From assembly GCA_001632425.1 (NCBI GenBank), contig KV425669.1, forward strand, positions 33,195 through 46,179: a DNA stretch of 12,985 nucleotides, read 5' to 3'. This document shows positions 1 through 9,221 of the stretch, piece by piece. A program made the position numbers and the translations under genes. A model generated the notes under the pieces. It was not told where the DNA came from. It saw nothing but the letters and a program-made list of their open reading frames with translations, and made no database searches. The DNA comes from Neolentinus lepideus HHB14362 ss-1. Lineage: Eukaryota; Basidiomycota; Agaricomycetes; Gloeophyllales; Gloeophyllaceae. How positions within the stretch are numbered: position 1 is the stretch's first letter; the number at the start of each line of letters is the position of its first letter.

Positions 1-81
1 GTTATTCTGTCCTTGCACTTTGGTCATAGTCGACATCTGCGACCAGTGCTGAGCGCTGAGCGCTGGCAGAGCTTTATCGAT

Positions 82-3000
82 ATGCCGCACCCAGCTGCTT
101 CAAATGCCTCACGACAGAAGTGGAGTACCCGTGGGCGCAAGCGACGTGCAGTCACCGTCGAATCCCCCGAGGATATTGTGGAATGCGCAGAAACTGAAAA
201 TGAGGAGAAGAAAAGAGTAAGATGGGATAGTGAAGTAGATGAAAGACCCGCAGAAGACGGCGAGTCAACAGATGAAGAAGACGCTTCGAAGTCGAAATCG
301 GACAAGGTCCGTGTTGTGGCCTCTGTTATCCGAGACCTTGCGACAAATGCGCTTTCAGATATGCCTGACAACGTGCTGTCAATTGTACGTGGAGGCTCCC
401 AAGTTTAAAGTGTTTTTCTGAGCTATATGCGCTTATAGCGGAAGAATGGCTTGCGCTTACTACGACCCACTAAAATGCATGATATATGTCTTGGAGGACA
501 CCCCGGAAAATGGATACTTTGACCTGATACAGACTCGTAAGATTTTACTCCCTATGCCAACGAAGCAGCTCATAATACGACATTTCTCGCAGTACTTGAT
601 CAAATTAACCCCAGCATCATACTTACTAGCTCCAAGACGGACGATAACTTCATGGACGTCCTCCGCAGTGCGAGTGAGCGATTTTTTACCTTCTGTATCA
701 TCTATACTGACGTTCAGGGTAAGTGGATGTGTCCGGTGGTGTCTTCCAGATTCGACCACACAAAGACTTCATTGCAGGTAAAGGGCGAGACCGACTGCTA
801 TCGTTGGGCTTTCTTTCAGAGCTCCCTTTGAATGAAGACCATCGCAGCATGCGTGATAGCGAATCTTCATCGTCGGAAGTGAGGAACGCATACGACTTCA
901 TGAAGCGTCGCAAAGATATTACAGGCGACCCACTCATGAAGAAATGGAGTGCGTCCATTAGGGTGTGCAACTTCGCGAGTCTAGACACGGCTCCTCTCTG
1001 CGTAAGGATTCTTCCAGGTCATTATTGCCTGAGCTGATGGTGTCTATCCTAGCTGGCCTGCATTGGCGCTTTGCTAGATTATTTGGCGCGTGAGCGGGCA
1101 ATAGGTGAATTAGAGGACGGAGGACTCGATGGATTAGACATTCGTGGGATAGAGCCGCTGGCATTGTGAGCATTCATTCAAGCCGCATATATCTCGATAT
1201 GGACCTGCTCACACCTTTTACAGAGAGCAGTTCATGCAGATTAATTCCGATGCACTATTGTAAGGAGATTTCAGTTCTCTCCGAGCGTAATTTGTGATTT
1301 CGGATGTTTAACAGCTCCTTACAAGTCTTTGAGAACGAAAATCACGCGTCCATTCACTCCGACAAGACTAAAGAGGGGCTGTCCCTCTATGGTGCGATCA
1401 TGCGTATATGTTGCCTTCAAAACCACTCATTGCCTTGTCTTAGGCGTCCTTAATCACACCAAAACCACGCTGGGTCGCTTGCTGCTACGAACATGGTGTC
1501 TCCGGCCGTCTTTATCCATCGAAGTTATAAATGCTCGACATGATGCCGTCGCTTGTTTTTTGAGACCAGAAAACCTGGTGACGGCCGACTCTATGCACAA
1601 TATGCTTAAGGGTATTAAGAATGTACCTAAGATCCTCGCAACTATGAAGGCGGGAAAGGGGGGCATCTCAGAATGGCAGGGTCTTGTGAAGGTATGTGTA
1701 CCCCCGTATAGACTGCATATGCTCTGGCAGCCGGCTTATATGGCTACTCGCTAGTTTACCTTTTATTCTGCCCTCCTGAGAGATGCCTTATCCGAACTAT
1801 ACCAAGGAAGTACGGTCCAAATCATTTCGAAGGTATTGTCGTGTACCATTCATGGATCTTTGGATGTTAATGCTGACGTATCGTTATTTAGCTCATAGCC
1901 TCGTTAGATATTCCCAGTTTCCGAGAGGTGGGAACTTTGGTCAATGAGACAGTCAGTCCAGAAAATATAGTCTTCCGCTCGTGACTGATTTACGACTAGA
2001 TTGATTGGGAGGAGTCGAGCGCTGCTGGCCGTGTTTGCGTCAGACCACATATAGACGGAGAGCTCGACAATCGCAAGAGGATTTACCACGGCATTGATGA
2101 CGTCTTGGTCAGTCCAGGCCATGAAGTGGGCGTACATAACTGATTGGCACGTTTAGTCAAGAGTCGCCCAGCAAATCTGTCATACTGTACCGCCAGATTA
2201 TGCCACCTCTTTAAATGTTGTCTACTTTCCGCAACTCGGTTCGTCGTATAAACCACAGACGTCTTGATGTTGGTTCAATGCGGTCACAGGTTTTCTCATA
2301 TGTATACCCATGCTGGAGCAATGGAAAAATAACGAAGAAATTACGGAGATCGAGGGATGGAGCTTCCAGGTCTGTAACACTCAGGCATCATGAAATTCTT
2401 ACTGACTTGGGTTCCTAGTTTTCATCCGAGTCAGTATCCACATGGGCTATGAATGGATCCTGACAGACTCCGAAACAGTGCCCATGTCTACTTCAAGTCT
2501 CAAGAAATGCATGGTACGTCCTGTATACGACACCACTGGGCAGGACGGATTCTAAATGATTATAGACATGGATACTCACATTGGTGACTTGCACCCGGCA
2601 ATTGTTGGTAAGAGTATTTTCTCCCATGCTAGGACTATTGCATTTCAAGAGATGATATTGTAGATCGAGAGATCGAGATCGTCCAAAGCCTTCTCGAAAG
2701 AGTTTTGACACACTACGATGTCATGGCTCAGGCATGCGATACCTGTGCCGAGCTAGATTGTCTTCTATCCTTTGCGCAAGCTTCGAGGGCGTTTGATTAT
2801 AGGCGACCCCGTATGACGGAGGACAATATAATAGACATCAAGCAAGGAAGGTACGTCCCTCCAGTTTACTTTGAGATGTTGAATGAATCATTCTCTAGGC
2901 ATCCCTTGCAGGAACAGGTCGTGGACACTTTCGTGCCAAACAATACGTTCCTTGTAGGAGGATGCGGTTCAGGTGGACCCTCATATAGATATACAGGATC

Positions 3001-4465
3001 TGATGATGCTACAACTATGGATGAAGACACTGAGGCCAATAGCGTCCTCGTTTGCACGGGTGCCAACGCATGCGGGAAGGTGAGCATATATCTTTCATCC
3101 CAATGGCTCAGGTCCGAGCGTCTGCAGAGTGTCTATTTGAAACAGGTATTATATTACTGCGCTCTTATTATTTACGAGGTGGAACAAGCTATCCAATCAT
3201 AGACGGCGTTGATCGTATACATGGCACAGGTATGTTATCACCGAGATGCATGAGACTAGTTACTGATCCAGGGATGTTAGATTGGATGGTAACTCTTGCA
3301 GTCCCTGTACGTGTCTCTACTAACATTGGCTCAGTTTCGTGCCCGCTGCCTCTGCGACTCTAGGAATCACAGACAAGAGTGAGTCCTATCCAGCATTCTC
3401 TGGTGCATTGTCTCACTGTTTGTCCTCAGTATTCACAAGAATCCAGACCCGAGAATCAGTCTCTAGAGTAACCTCTCGTTCCTCTTATCCTACATTGGTT
3501 TAATGTCTTCTATTTTGCACTACTGACAGGTTCAGTCTGCTTTTATGATTGATCTCAATCAAGTCTCGCTAGCTCTCCGAAACTCCACTAAGCGGTCCTT
3601 GATCCTGCTGGACGAGTTCGGCAAAGGGACGGTCCACACAGGCTCGTGATATCTTTCCTGGGTATGATGGCTCGTTGGATTCTGAAAGTCCCTCTGCTTT
3701 TCTCGATGCCTTTTGCTACGGGGTTCATGTCGTGTCTTGCCGCTTCGTATGTTCTGTCGCTTCTGCAGACGGTGCAGGTCTCCTCTGCGGTGTTCTCAAG
3801 CACTTCGCCAATCGCGAGTCTGACTGTCCTAAAATAATGGCGACCACGCACTTCCACGAACTATTTGCGGACGATCTCCTCGACCCGCGCTCTTTGTCAA
3901 TCACCTTCATTCACATGCAAGTCATGATCACATCCAGCAATGGTGAAATCCTCGACGTCGCCGATCCGGACGGCACTATGGACGACGATGAAGAGACTAG
4001 AAGGGTCGGTCCCGGAGAGAGGATCACCTATCTTTACAGGTACAACTGTGCTCGTCTAGTGGCTAGTGGCATTTACCGATTTCGTGGCCGCCATGCAGGG
4101 TGGCGAAGGGCCTTGCTCTCGACTCACATGCTGCTAAATGCGCTGAGATATTCGGCATCCCTCGTCGGATCGTCCGAAGAGCGCAGTACGTCACGTAAGC
4201 CTCCAATCTCTCTTCCGCATTCCCTCGTTATCAACTTGATCACTGATTATATAGCCATCTTCTCTCGACTCACTCTTTGGGCAAGCTCCTCGACGAAGAG
4301 ATGTCGGAGCAAGAGAGAAATGATCTCGAAGACGCCGAAGCGGTCTGCCGCAGGTTTCTAGCCTGGGACTTCGGCGAACAGGATGGCGTTCGGAAGGGGA
4401 ACGTCAAGGAACGACTGGCGGGTGTGCTCGGGAGGATCTCCGACCCTATCGCCGACGGGGATTAG
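82..4465 (+). CDS. MSH5: MSH5, meiotic MutS homologue (28 exons)
   Basis: MSH5 pairs with MSH4 as a sliding clamp on recombination intermediates and promotes meiotic crossovers; it does not repair mismatches. Exons: 82-306, 359-384, 439-536, 593-673, 724-1001, 1053-1165, 1224-1259, 1315-1391, 1444-1691, 1755-1832, 1892-1951, 2000-2107, 2157-2238, 2290-2369, 2419-2429, 2479-2513, 2566-2607, 2664-2850, 2899-3079, 3128-3145, 3203-3229, 3281-3288, 3335-3378, 3430-3467, 3530-3641, 3769-4039, 4099-4194, 4255-4465. They sum to 2871 nt (956 aa), near the usual MSH5 length. Residues 1-75 are acidic and low in complexity. The MSH5-type core starts about residue 76 (CAYYDPLKC). Walker A GANACGKS ends near residue 683, IGCFVPA follows, Walker [10 protein letters not shown] is near 753-761, then DGAGLL and THFHE. 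There is no MutS mismatch-reading N-domain, as expected. ATG 82 is the first in the window, but the frame is open to base 1, so the start may lie further left. Splice sites are inferred; the family call is very secure. Confidence 0.95.
2419..2429 (+). other. MSH5: 11-nt microexon of MSH5
   Basis: Eleven bases coding for F-S-S plus two bases of the next codon sit between a CTAG acceptor (2415-2418) and a GT donor (2430-2431). Joining to 2479 gives FQFSSDAHVYFKS, which fits the MSH5 pattern; no other combination of nearby GT and AG sites that I tried keeps the frame. Confidence 0.75.
3281..3288 (+). other. MSH5: 8-nt microexon of MSH5
   Basis: Eight bases (ATTGGATG) lie between an AG acceptor at 3279-3280 and a GT donor at 3289-3290. 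Joined to the exons ending at 3229 and starting at 3335, they supply I-G-C of the conserved MAQIGCFVPA stretch. Skipping them joins a phase-0 exon end to an exon that needs phase 2, so the ATPase domain would be frameshifted. The flanking introns are 51 and 46 nt, and the second has a good TACTAAC branch site. Confidence 0.85.
3642..3768 (+). other. MSH5: Probable GC-AG intron in MSH5 ATPase core
   Basis: The exon must stop before the in-frame TGA at 3647-3649, and the next conserved block (DGAGLL) begins at 3769 after CTGCAG. Joining 3641 to 3769 gives GKGT-VHT-DGAG, with the three-residue spacing found in MutS proteins, but the intron then starts with GC (CAG|GCTCGTG) instead of GT. At 127 nt it is more than twice as long as the other introns here. 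The only in-frame GT-AG alternative I found (3646-3688) would insert 27 residues into this conserved loop. Confidence 0.7.
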
Positions 4466-4663
4466 AGATACATTTCGGAACACTGTCGTGAAATCATGTC
4501 CACCGCTCACGGCACATTATGCATCATGTTCTGCGTTAGCAGTGGAGATCGCATTAGGAATGATTATTCATGAAGTATAGGTTGCTACCCAGGCATGCAA
4601 CAGGGATTACATCTACGCATTCCAGAATCAATCTAAGATATTCTGGCGCATTGTCTATGAGTT
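4466..4663. other. Convergent 3' intergenic spacer
   Basis: These 198 bases separate the stop codons of MSH5 (+) and the phosphate carrier (-), so they must hold both 3' UTRs and transcript ends. No AATAAA-type signal or hairpin stands out. Confidence 0.6.
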
Positions 4664-5941
4664 TCATGCGGCCGCTGACCCTTCTTTGTGGATCTCAATG
4701 CCAGGTGGTGCGCTCAGGGCTGAGAAGTGGTCAGAGCAGTTGCCGTCTCACGGGATGAATTATCTCTCACCTTCCTTTATCCAACCGTATAGCAGGAATT
4801 GGCCAGACACCAGACCAGCGGTCATGACCATCCTGGGACCAAGCCCGGCGAACAGACCCTTGAATCCGGCTTGCTTGGCCAATGCAGTAAGACGGTATGT
4901 CATACTACCCTTCGGGCCATGACCTTTGTTTATCTGGGACAAAAGCGTGTCCGCTGGCTATTCAGGGAGTCAGTTTCACAGAATTGACTATGTGGTAGAC
5001 ACTCCAAATTACCTGGCTCAGCACCGCAGCCGCAAAACCCGCCGTGATTCCACTACCAAGGGAGATCCCAAACTTCGACGTCGCGGTTAGATTGCGCTTC
5101 GTCTCCTCGGACATCGAACGATAGGCAAGCTCGTGGCAGAACTCGTTTACCGTGAACTGGCCGATGGCGTAGGGGATCTGCTTGCAGAGGATCGGGAGGA
5201 AGCCGGCATAGAGGGCCCCAAGGCCGCCTTCGGACGCGAGCCTGGTGAAACCTGTGACGAGCCCGGAGGCGTAGCCGCGCTCAGAGACGAGCCGGATGCG
5301 AGTAGCTTCGAGGGGTGTGAGGAGGATGTCTGCGAAGAATCTGAGTACGAGTCAGGTATATGATACGGAGACAGGAAATGTGGTGTGGGCTCACTCTGCT
5401 ACACTCGCGGCCCCGAGGTAAATTGCCGTTCTGTACTTGACAGCGTTCTCTTGGCCACCGACGACATTCACGAAGGTCTTCTTCCAATACTCATATCCAG
5501 CAAATTTGGCACCTCCTTGGACAAGATATCCTACTGCTGTTGGGCCGAAACCTGTGAGTAGTGCGGAAGGACCTTCGCTTGCGACGATCGTCCGTGCTCC
5601 CTTAAGGAGGGATGAGCGTGCGAGTGCGGGGTCTACTTGTATGCGAGTCTTGACCACATCAATAGCTGTTTGGCTCAGTTGTCAGATATAATGAGGGATT
5701 ATGCGAGCGTGTGCCGTACGGGTCATTGCCCCATGGGTAACTCTGAGGATATCTTAATTATATGGAGAAGAGTTATACGGAGGAGGACTCACGTGCAGCA
5801 TAGTGCCCCTATATCATGTTACATTCCACGTGAGACATTTCCCTGCATGGGCTTTAATTGGCACCTACCTGCCAGGAAGAACGACGAGTAATCTTTGGCC
5901 GTGAATTGTGGAAGAGAATACGGCGTTATCTGTGCAGACAT
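4664..5941 (-). CDS. MIR1: Mitochondrial phosphate carrier (Mir1/SLC25A3 type)
   Basis: Inner-membrane carrier that imports inorganic phosphate with protons into the matrix for ATP synthesis. Exons in coding order: 5941-5869, 5808-5793, 5742-5720, 5665-5395, 5340-5013, 4957-4771, 4719-4664; 954 nt, 317 aa, the normal length. Three mitochondrial-carrier repeats are visible from their signatures: PIDVVK at residues 38-43, PLEATR at 137-142 and PADTLL at 238-243. The last lacks the usual basic residue, as in Mir1-type carriers. Other family marks are LLTGFGPTAVGY, AEFFADI, ATRIRLVS, KQIPYAIGQF and a C-terminal APPGIEIHKE. The start (M-S-A-Q-I-T-P-Y-S) is the ATG that opens the N-terminal exon. 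A shorter end at TAA 4760-4762 appears if the last intron (4720-4770) is missed; splicing it restores the family tail. Wording closer to yeast Mir1 than Pic2. Confidence 0.95.
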
Positions 5942-6013
5942 CGTCGCCTGACGGTGAGTGCACTGTCGAGAGAGGCGATAGGGCAAGTGGGGAGTAGCGG
6001 GCGCGCCGCATGG

Positions 6014-6020
6014 TTATATA
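6014..6020 (-). promoter_or_regulatory. TATA-like box of the phosphate carrier gene
   Basis: The minus strand reads TATATAA here, about 73 bases upstream of the carrier start codon. The position suits a core promoter element; this is motif matching only. Confidence 0.45.
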
Positions 6021-6085
6021 GTGCGCTCAGTGCCTTGCTCATCGTGCCCGAATGCTGCCGAAGAAGCGATAGGGGCAGGCCACAG

Positions 6086-6093
6086 TGACGTCA
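6086..6093. promoter_or_regulatory. Perfect CRE palindrome TGACGTCA
   Basis: An exact 8-bp ATF/CREB-type bZIP site lies between the two divergent genes, 145 bases from the carrier start and 202 from the start at 6295. Fungal bZIP factors of the Atf1/Sko1 group bind this sequence; use of this copy is inferred. Confidence 0.5.
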
Positions 6094-6236
6094 CACACTG
6101 TTCATTAAACCGAGTGGCTGTGCTGGCATCCCAAAATAGAAATCGTGGGCGTCCTTTCTCGGTAGCGTTCTTTGGATGAGTAAGGCCTCCAAAATGCCTC
6201 CCACCCTTAGGCCTAATAGCGGACAAAGTGCTGTAT

Positions 6237-6260
6237 TATAAACACTTGTACTAGTATAAA
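6237..6260 (+). promoter_or_regulatory. Two TATAAA boxes upstream of the 6295 gene
   Basis: TATAAA occurs at 6237-6242 and again at 6255-6260, 58 and 40 bases before the start codon at 6295. Either could be a core TATA element; the second would leave a very short 5' UTR. Confidence 0.5.
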
Positions 6261-6294
6261 CACGACCGCTGACTTCCCACTGACACAGCAAGAC

Positions 6295-7094
6295 ATGTCT
6301 GCGCCCCCTGTCGTTGAATTCGTTTCGCTCACTGCGTCGGAGGCCTTGAAGGCGTCCGACACAGTGGGGACTGAGGCCTTAAATATAGTCCTCGAGAGTG
6401 CAGGGGCGCAGAAGTGAGTTATCATATTAATTGACATGATCCCAGCGGACAGAGGTTGATTCATACAGAGTCTTCCGGGGCATGCAAGCTGAGGACAAGG
6501 CAACAGCATATGTCGCAGTTGGTACGTCCTCCATCTGCCTGAACAAGGTCGTCGTTCACAAGTTCTATGCACAGGCTGGGACACTCTCAAGGCCCACCAG
6601 GATCTCATGGTCGACAAAGCTAGATACGATCCCCTCTTAGCATCTCTGGCGACTACCATTGCCCCCGGCACGCAGCTCACAATGGTCCATGTTGCCTTCA
6701 ACAATCATGCCGCTGCCATTCAGGCACTGGTAGACCCTGCCACCGAGCTTGCGTGGCTCACGTTGAAGAGCCTCGATCAGGCTACTGCTCTGCCGGGCAA
6801 TATGGATAACCTTGAGAAAGCGTTGGCGACCGCGTCAGGAAGAAGGTCATACACCTGGGGTAAGGTGGTTGAGAAGGAGGATCAATATCTTTTGATTGTT
6901 GGCTGGGACACCGTCGAGGTCAGTCTTGACATTTTATGGGAATGTTTGTGCGGATAATAATGAATTTCGATTCTCCACAGGCTCACCTGAATGCTCTGAA
7001 GGTTAACCAGAACCTATCCACCACAGTAGCGAAGACGAGCGAGTGGGTCGAGATCGACCTCGTTCACGTTAATTTTACAGAGTACAAGTTATAA
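6295..7094 (+). CDS. Tandem ABM/EthD-like alpha/beta-barrel protein
   Basis: Exons 6295-6413, 6469-6521, 6575-6918 and 6981-7094 join to 630 nt, 209 aa. I recognise the type, not a named gene: small basidiomycete proteins built from two ferredoxin-like units of the dimeric alpha/beta-barrel superfamily (antibiotic-biosynthesis-monooxygenase or EthD-like). Evidence is an internal repeat: GWDTLKAH at residues 58-65 and GWDTVEAH at 167-174, 109 residues apart, each preceded by a beta-strand-like stretch (AYVAV, YLLIV) and followed at some distance by a closing strand (MVHVAF, LVHVNF). No signal peptide or membrane segment is seen, so it is probably cytosolic. The two units can pair within one chain as a pseudo-dimer. 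Catalytic residues and substrate are unknown. Start: M-S-A-P-P at 6295 follows two TATA boxes; introns are 53-62 nt. Confidence 0.85.
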
Positions 7095-7260
7095 GGTACA
7101 TAGCATCAGGAAGAACTAGAGGTTGAAGATGTATTGTTATTTAGTGTATAGCAGATGTACGGAGCACAGAATGACACACACTGTTTCATAATATCCCGCT
7201 CGGATTACTGCTAAATAGGGTTAGCGGAAACTACCTGATGGTCTGCTCACTGGCTAGGGG

Positions 7261-7272
7261 ATCCCATGGGAT
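7261..7272. repeat. 12-bp perfect palindrome
   Basis: ATCCCATGGGAT is identical on both strands. It lies 167 bases past the stop of the 6295 gene; no function is evident. Confidence 0.6.
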
Positions 7273-8216
7273 AGCTGAAGCACTTACTAGGTACCTGTTA
7301 CGAACGTTAGCACGCACTCTCTTGCTGAACAACTCGCAAGCTTGAGAAGACTAAGGGCCTCATCGATAAAGGAACTGTGTGACAAGTAAGCGCCCAAAGC
7401 GAGGCGGTATTGAGTAACCCCTTCGACCCGACTGGTTTATCCCTTGAAAGTGTGCTTATTGTTAGCAACATGTTTTGGGACCTGGGAGTACGTAACTTGA
7501 TTCCCTTCATCTCGCAACCGGACCCACTCCGAAGGAGCTCCTACAATCACGATTATGCCTTACAGCGTCAGCTATCTCCTCTGGGAAAGCCAGAGATGAG
7601 ACGCCAGGGTGGCTTCTCCAGCTGTGTGGCATATCACGGTGCCAGCTGTCTTCGCTGAGAATAACCGGATACAAGGCTGCACTTGCCTTTCATTGCCTGC
7701 CACACCTTCCGTCTGGAGCAAATACTTTAATTTCCATGCTATAGGACACACCCCACATTGTGTTTTGGCGTTGTCTTGTGTGTTCCAATCATCGATCATA
7801 AATCTAACATAATGCAAGTGTCAGCCACTGAATTCTGACCACCTGCCCCCGACCCTCGCTTCTGAAACGGCTTCTGTGATGTATCACGAGGTCTTGAGGC
7901 CTTCTTGACGTGAGAGCACTAGCCCGCGCAACTGAAGGGGTACACACAAGGGTGGTTTGTTCGGATCATAGGTTCAGGATTGCACTTGCCTTGTATCTGA
8001 CCATCCAATCCCGCTAGGGTCTGTACCCTGCCCTTCTTAAATTTGCGTTGACCAGGCACACAGAGCATCGCACACTTCAATGGACCATGGAAGGAGGATG
8101 GGAGTGGATGAGGGAAGAGGGGTGACGAGGACGTACGGTGAGCTGGGGGAGTTTATATCCCTCGGGGAGGGTGGCTGACATCGGAGTTCGAAGACCGATC
8201 GCGATATACGACTGAG

Positions 8217-8253
8217 GTGGCTGACAGTAGGTCAGACGCTTGGCGTCAGCCAC
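8217..8253. repeat. Hairpin with 9-bp arms
   Basis: GTGGCTGAC (8217-8225) is repeated as its reverse complement GTCAGCCAC (8245-8253) around a 19-nt loop. A further direct copy of GTGGCTGAC lies at 8171-8179. No T-run follows, so it is not a simple terminator. Confidence 0.65.
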
Positions 8254-8830
8254 AGAGCGACGTGAGTTTAGTAGAACAGGCCATGCTTACACGTTTCATA
8301 AGTGTATGCCAATGCATAATAGATACATAGCTATTGCGACACAGGCACAAATTTCCACAACGGAGCACGGCGGCGCTGGTATATGTTCAGGATAGTACTT
8401 CGCGAGCCTCGATAGACGCGAGTTGAGCAAGGATGAATACGGGGAGACACGCGTTCATGATCAATTTGTTGAACGTTCTTGACTCGCCCGACGCCGTTTC
8501 GATCGGATGATGGGACTCTCGGAAGGCAGCCGCGGTATAAATAACCATAAACCTTGAGTTATTTTGCTTAATTTTTAGTTTTATGACTTGCAATTGCTAC
8601 CTCGATACCGCGGAAAATACTCAAGAGGACGTATAAAGTTTCCCGCTTCCTCACAAGTCAAAGCTTCACCTACTTAAAAATATACGTGTACCACTTTAGT
8701 CTCCGACAAAAAAAAGACAACAATAGTCCTACACACAAGTTGCGGGTTAGTACTTGCACAGTGGATTTTCTTGACCTGCAACGCGGTGAAATGCGGGCTG
8801 CAATGGCATATCAGTTAGTATGATCCAATG

Positions 8831-8845
8831 TTGGACCGGGTCCAA
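8831..8845. repeat. Interrupted palindrome TTGGACC-G-GGTCCAA
   Basis: Two perfect 7-bp inverted arms flank one central base, a form typical of dimeric protein-binding sites. No gene start is near enough to suggest a target. Confidence 0.55.
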
Positions 8846-8930
8846 GGGTGCAACTAGGAGATTAGCAGTTCTCTGACTTTCAGTCACATCATTATATGGC
8901 TCTCTGTAAGGTGGGCGCTACAAAGTGGCG

Positions 8931-8950
8931 TTGAGTTTGGTTGAGTTTGG
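8931..8950. repeat. 10-bp tandem duplication
   Basis: TTGAGTTTGG occurs twice in a row without change. It looks like a small recent slippage or fill-in duplication. Confidence 0.7.
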
Positions 8951-9221
8951 TCTTAGGGTAATGGGCTGGACTGAGTGAGCAAGAGAGACTTAGACTTACT
9001 TCTACACCTAAGGATCTGCTTAGCTTTCTACACATCTCGTATCTCATGCAATAGGACGAGGTTCCATTTATTGGTGTGTGTATTACAACTTAAGTGTACT
9101 GACTAAGGAGGTTCTGCACTCTCAATCATCACTCACACCAGAAGACCTCAGCAAGCAAGGAAAAGCAGTGAATTAAGATAGAAGTATTGTTGATAACACA
9201 CATGCACAACACCCATGAACC

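Larger units (their letters stand above)
7095..9221. other. Gene-poor convergent intergenic region (2.1 kb)
   Basis: This stretch lies between two genes that both end into it. I found no reading frame with recognisable similarity, no joinable exon set, no tRNA-like A/B boxes and no matching terminal repeats. It holds short open frames on both strands (for example 7383-7658 +, 7307-7510 -, 7919-8068 -, 8387-8548 -) without supporting features. Base composition is mixed, with an A/T-richer part around 8530-9190. Small palindromes and a short tandem repeat are listed separately. Confidence 0.6.

Noticed and set aside
4760..4762. TAA as the end of the phosphate carrier
   Set aside because: It lies within a 51-nt GT-AG intron (4720-4770); splicing yields the family's APPGIEIHKE tail and a stop at 4664-4666.
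5133..5691. Open frames on the + strand opposite the phosphate carrier
   Set aside because: Antisense shadows of well-supported carrier exons with no family features of their own.
7307..7658. Overlapping opposite-strand open frames of 67 and 82 codons
   Set aside because: They overlap each other, start from non-ATG codons, and show no recognisable motif or splice structure.
7919..8068. 49-residue ATG-started frame on the minus strand
   Set aside because: Checked as a possible small secreted protein or pheromone precursor: it has no signal peptide and no C-terminal CaaX box.
8140..8260. Possible tRNA-like fold around the GTTCGAAGACC string
   Set aside because: No matching A box at the right distance and no acceptor stem; only the simple 9-bp hairpin is supported.
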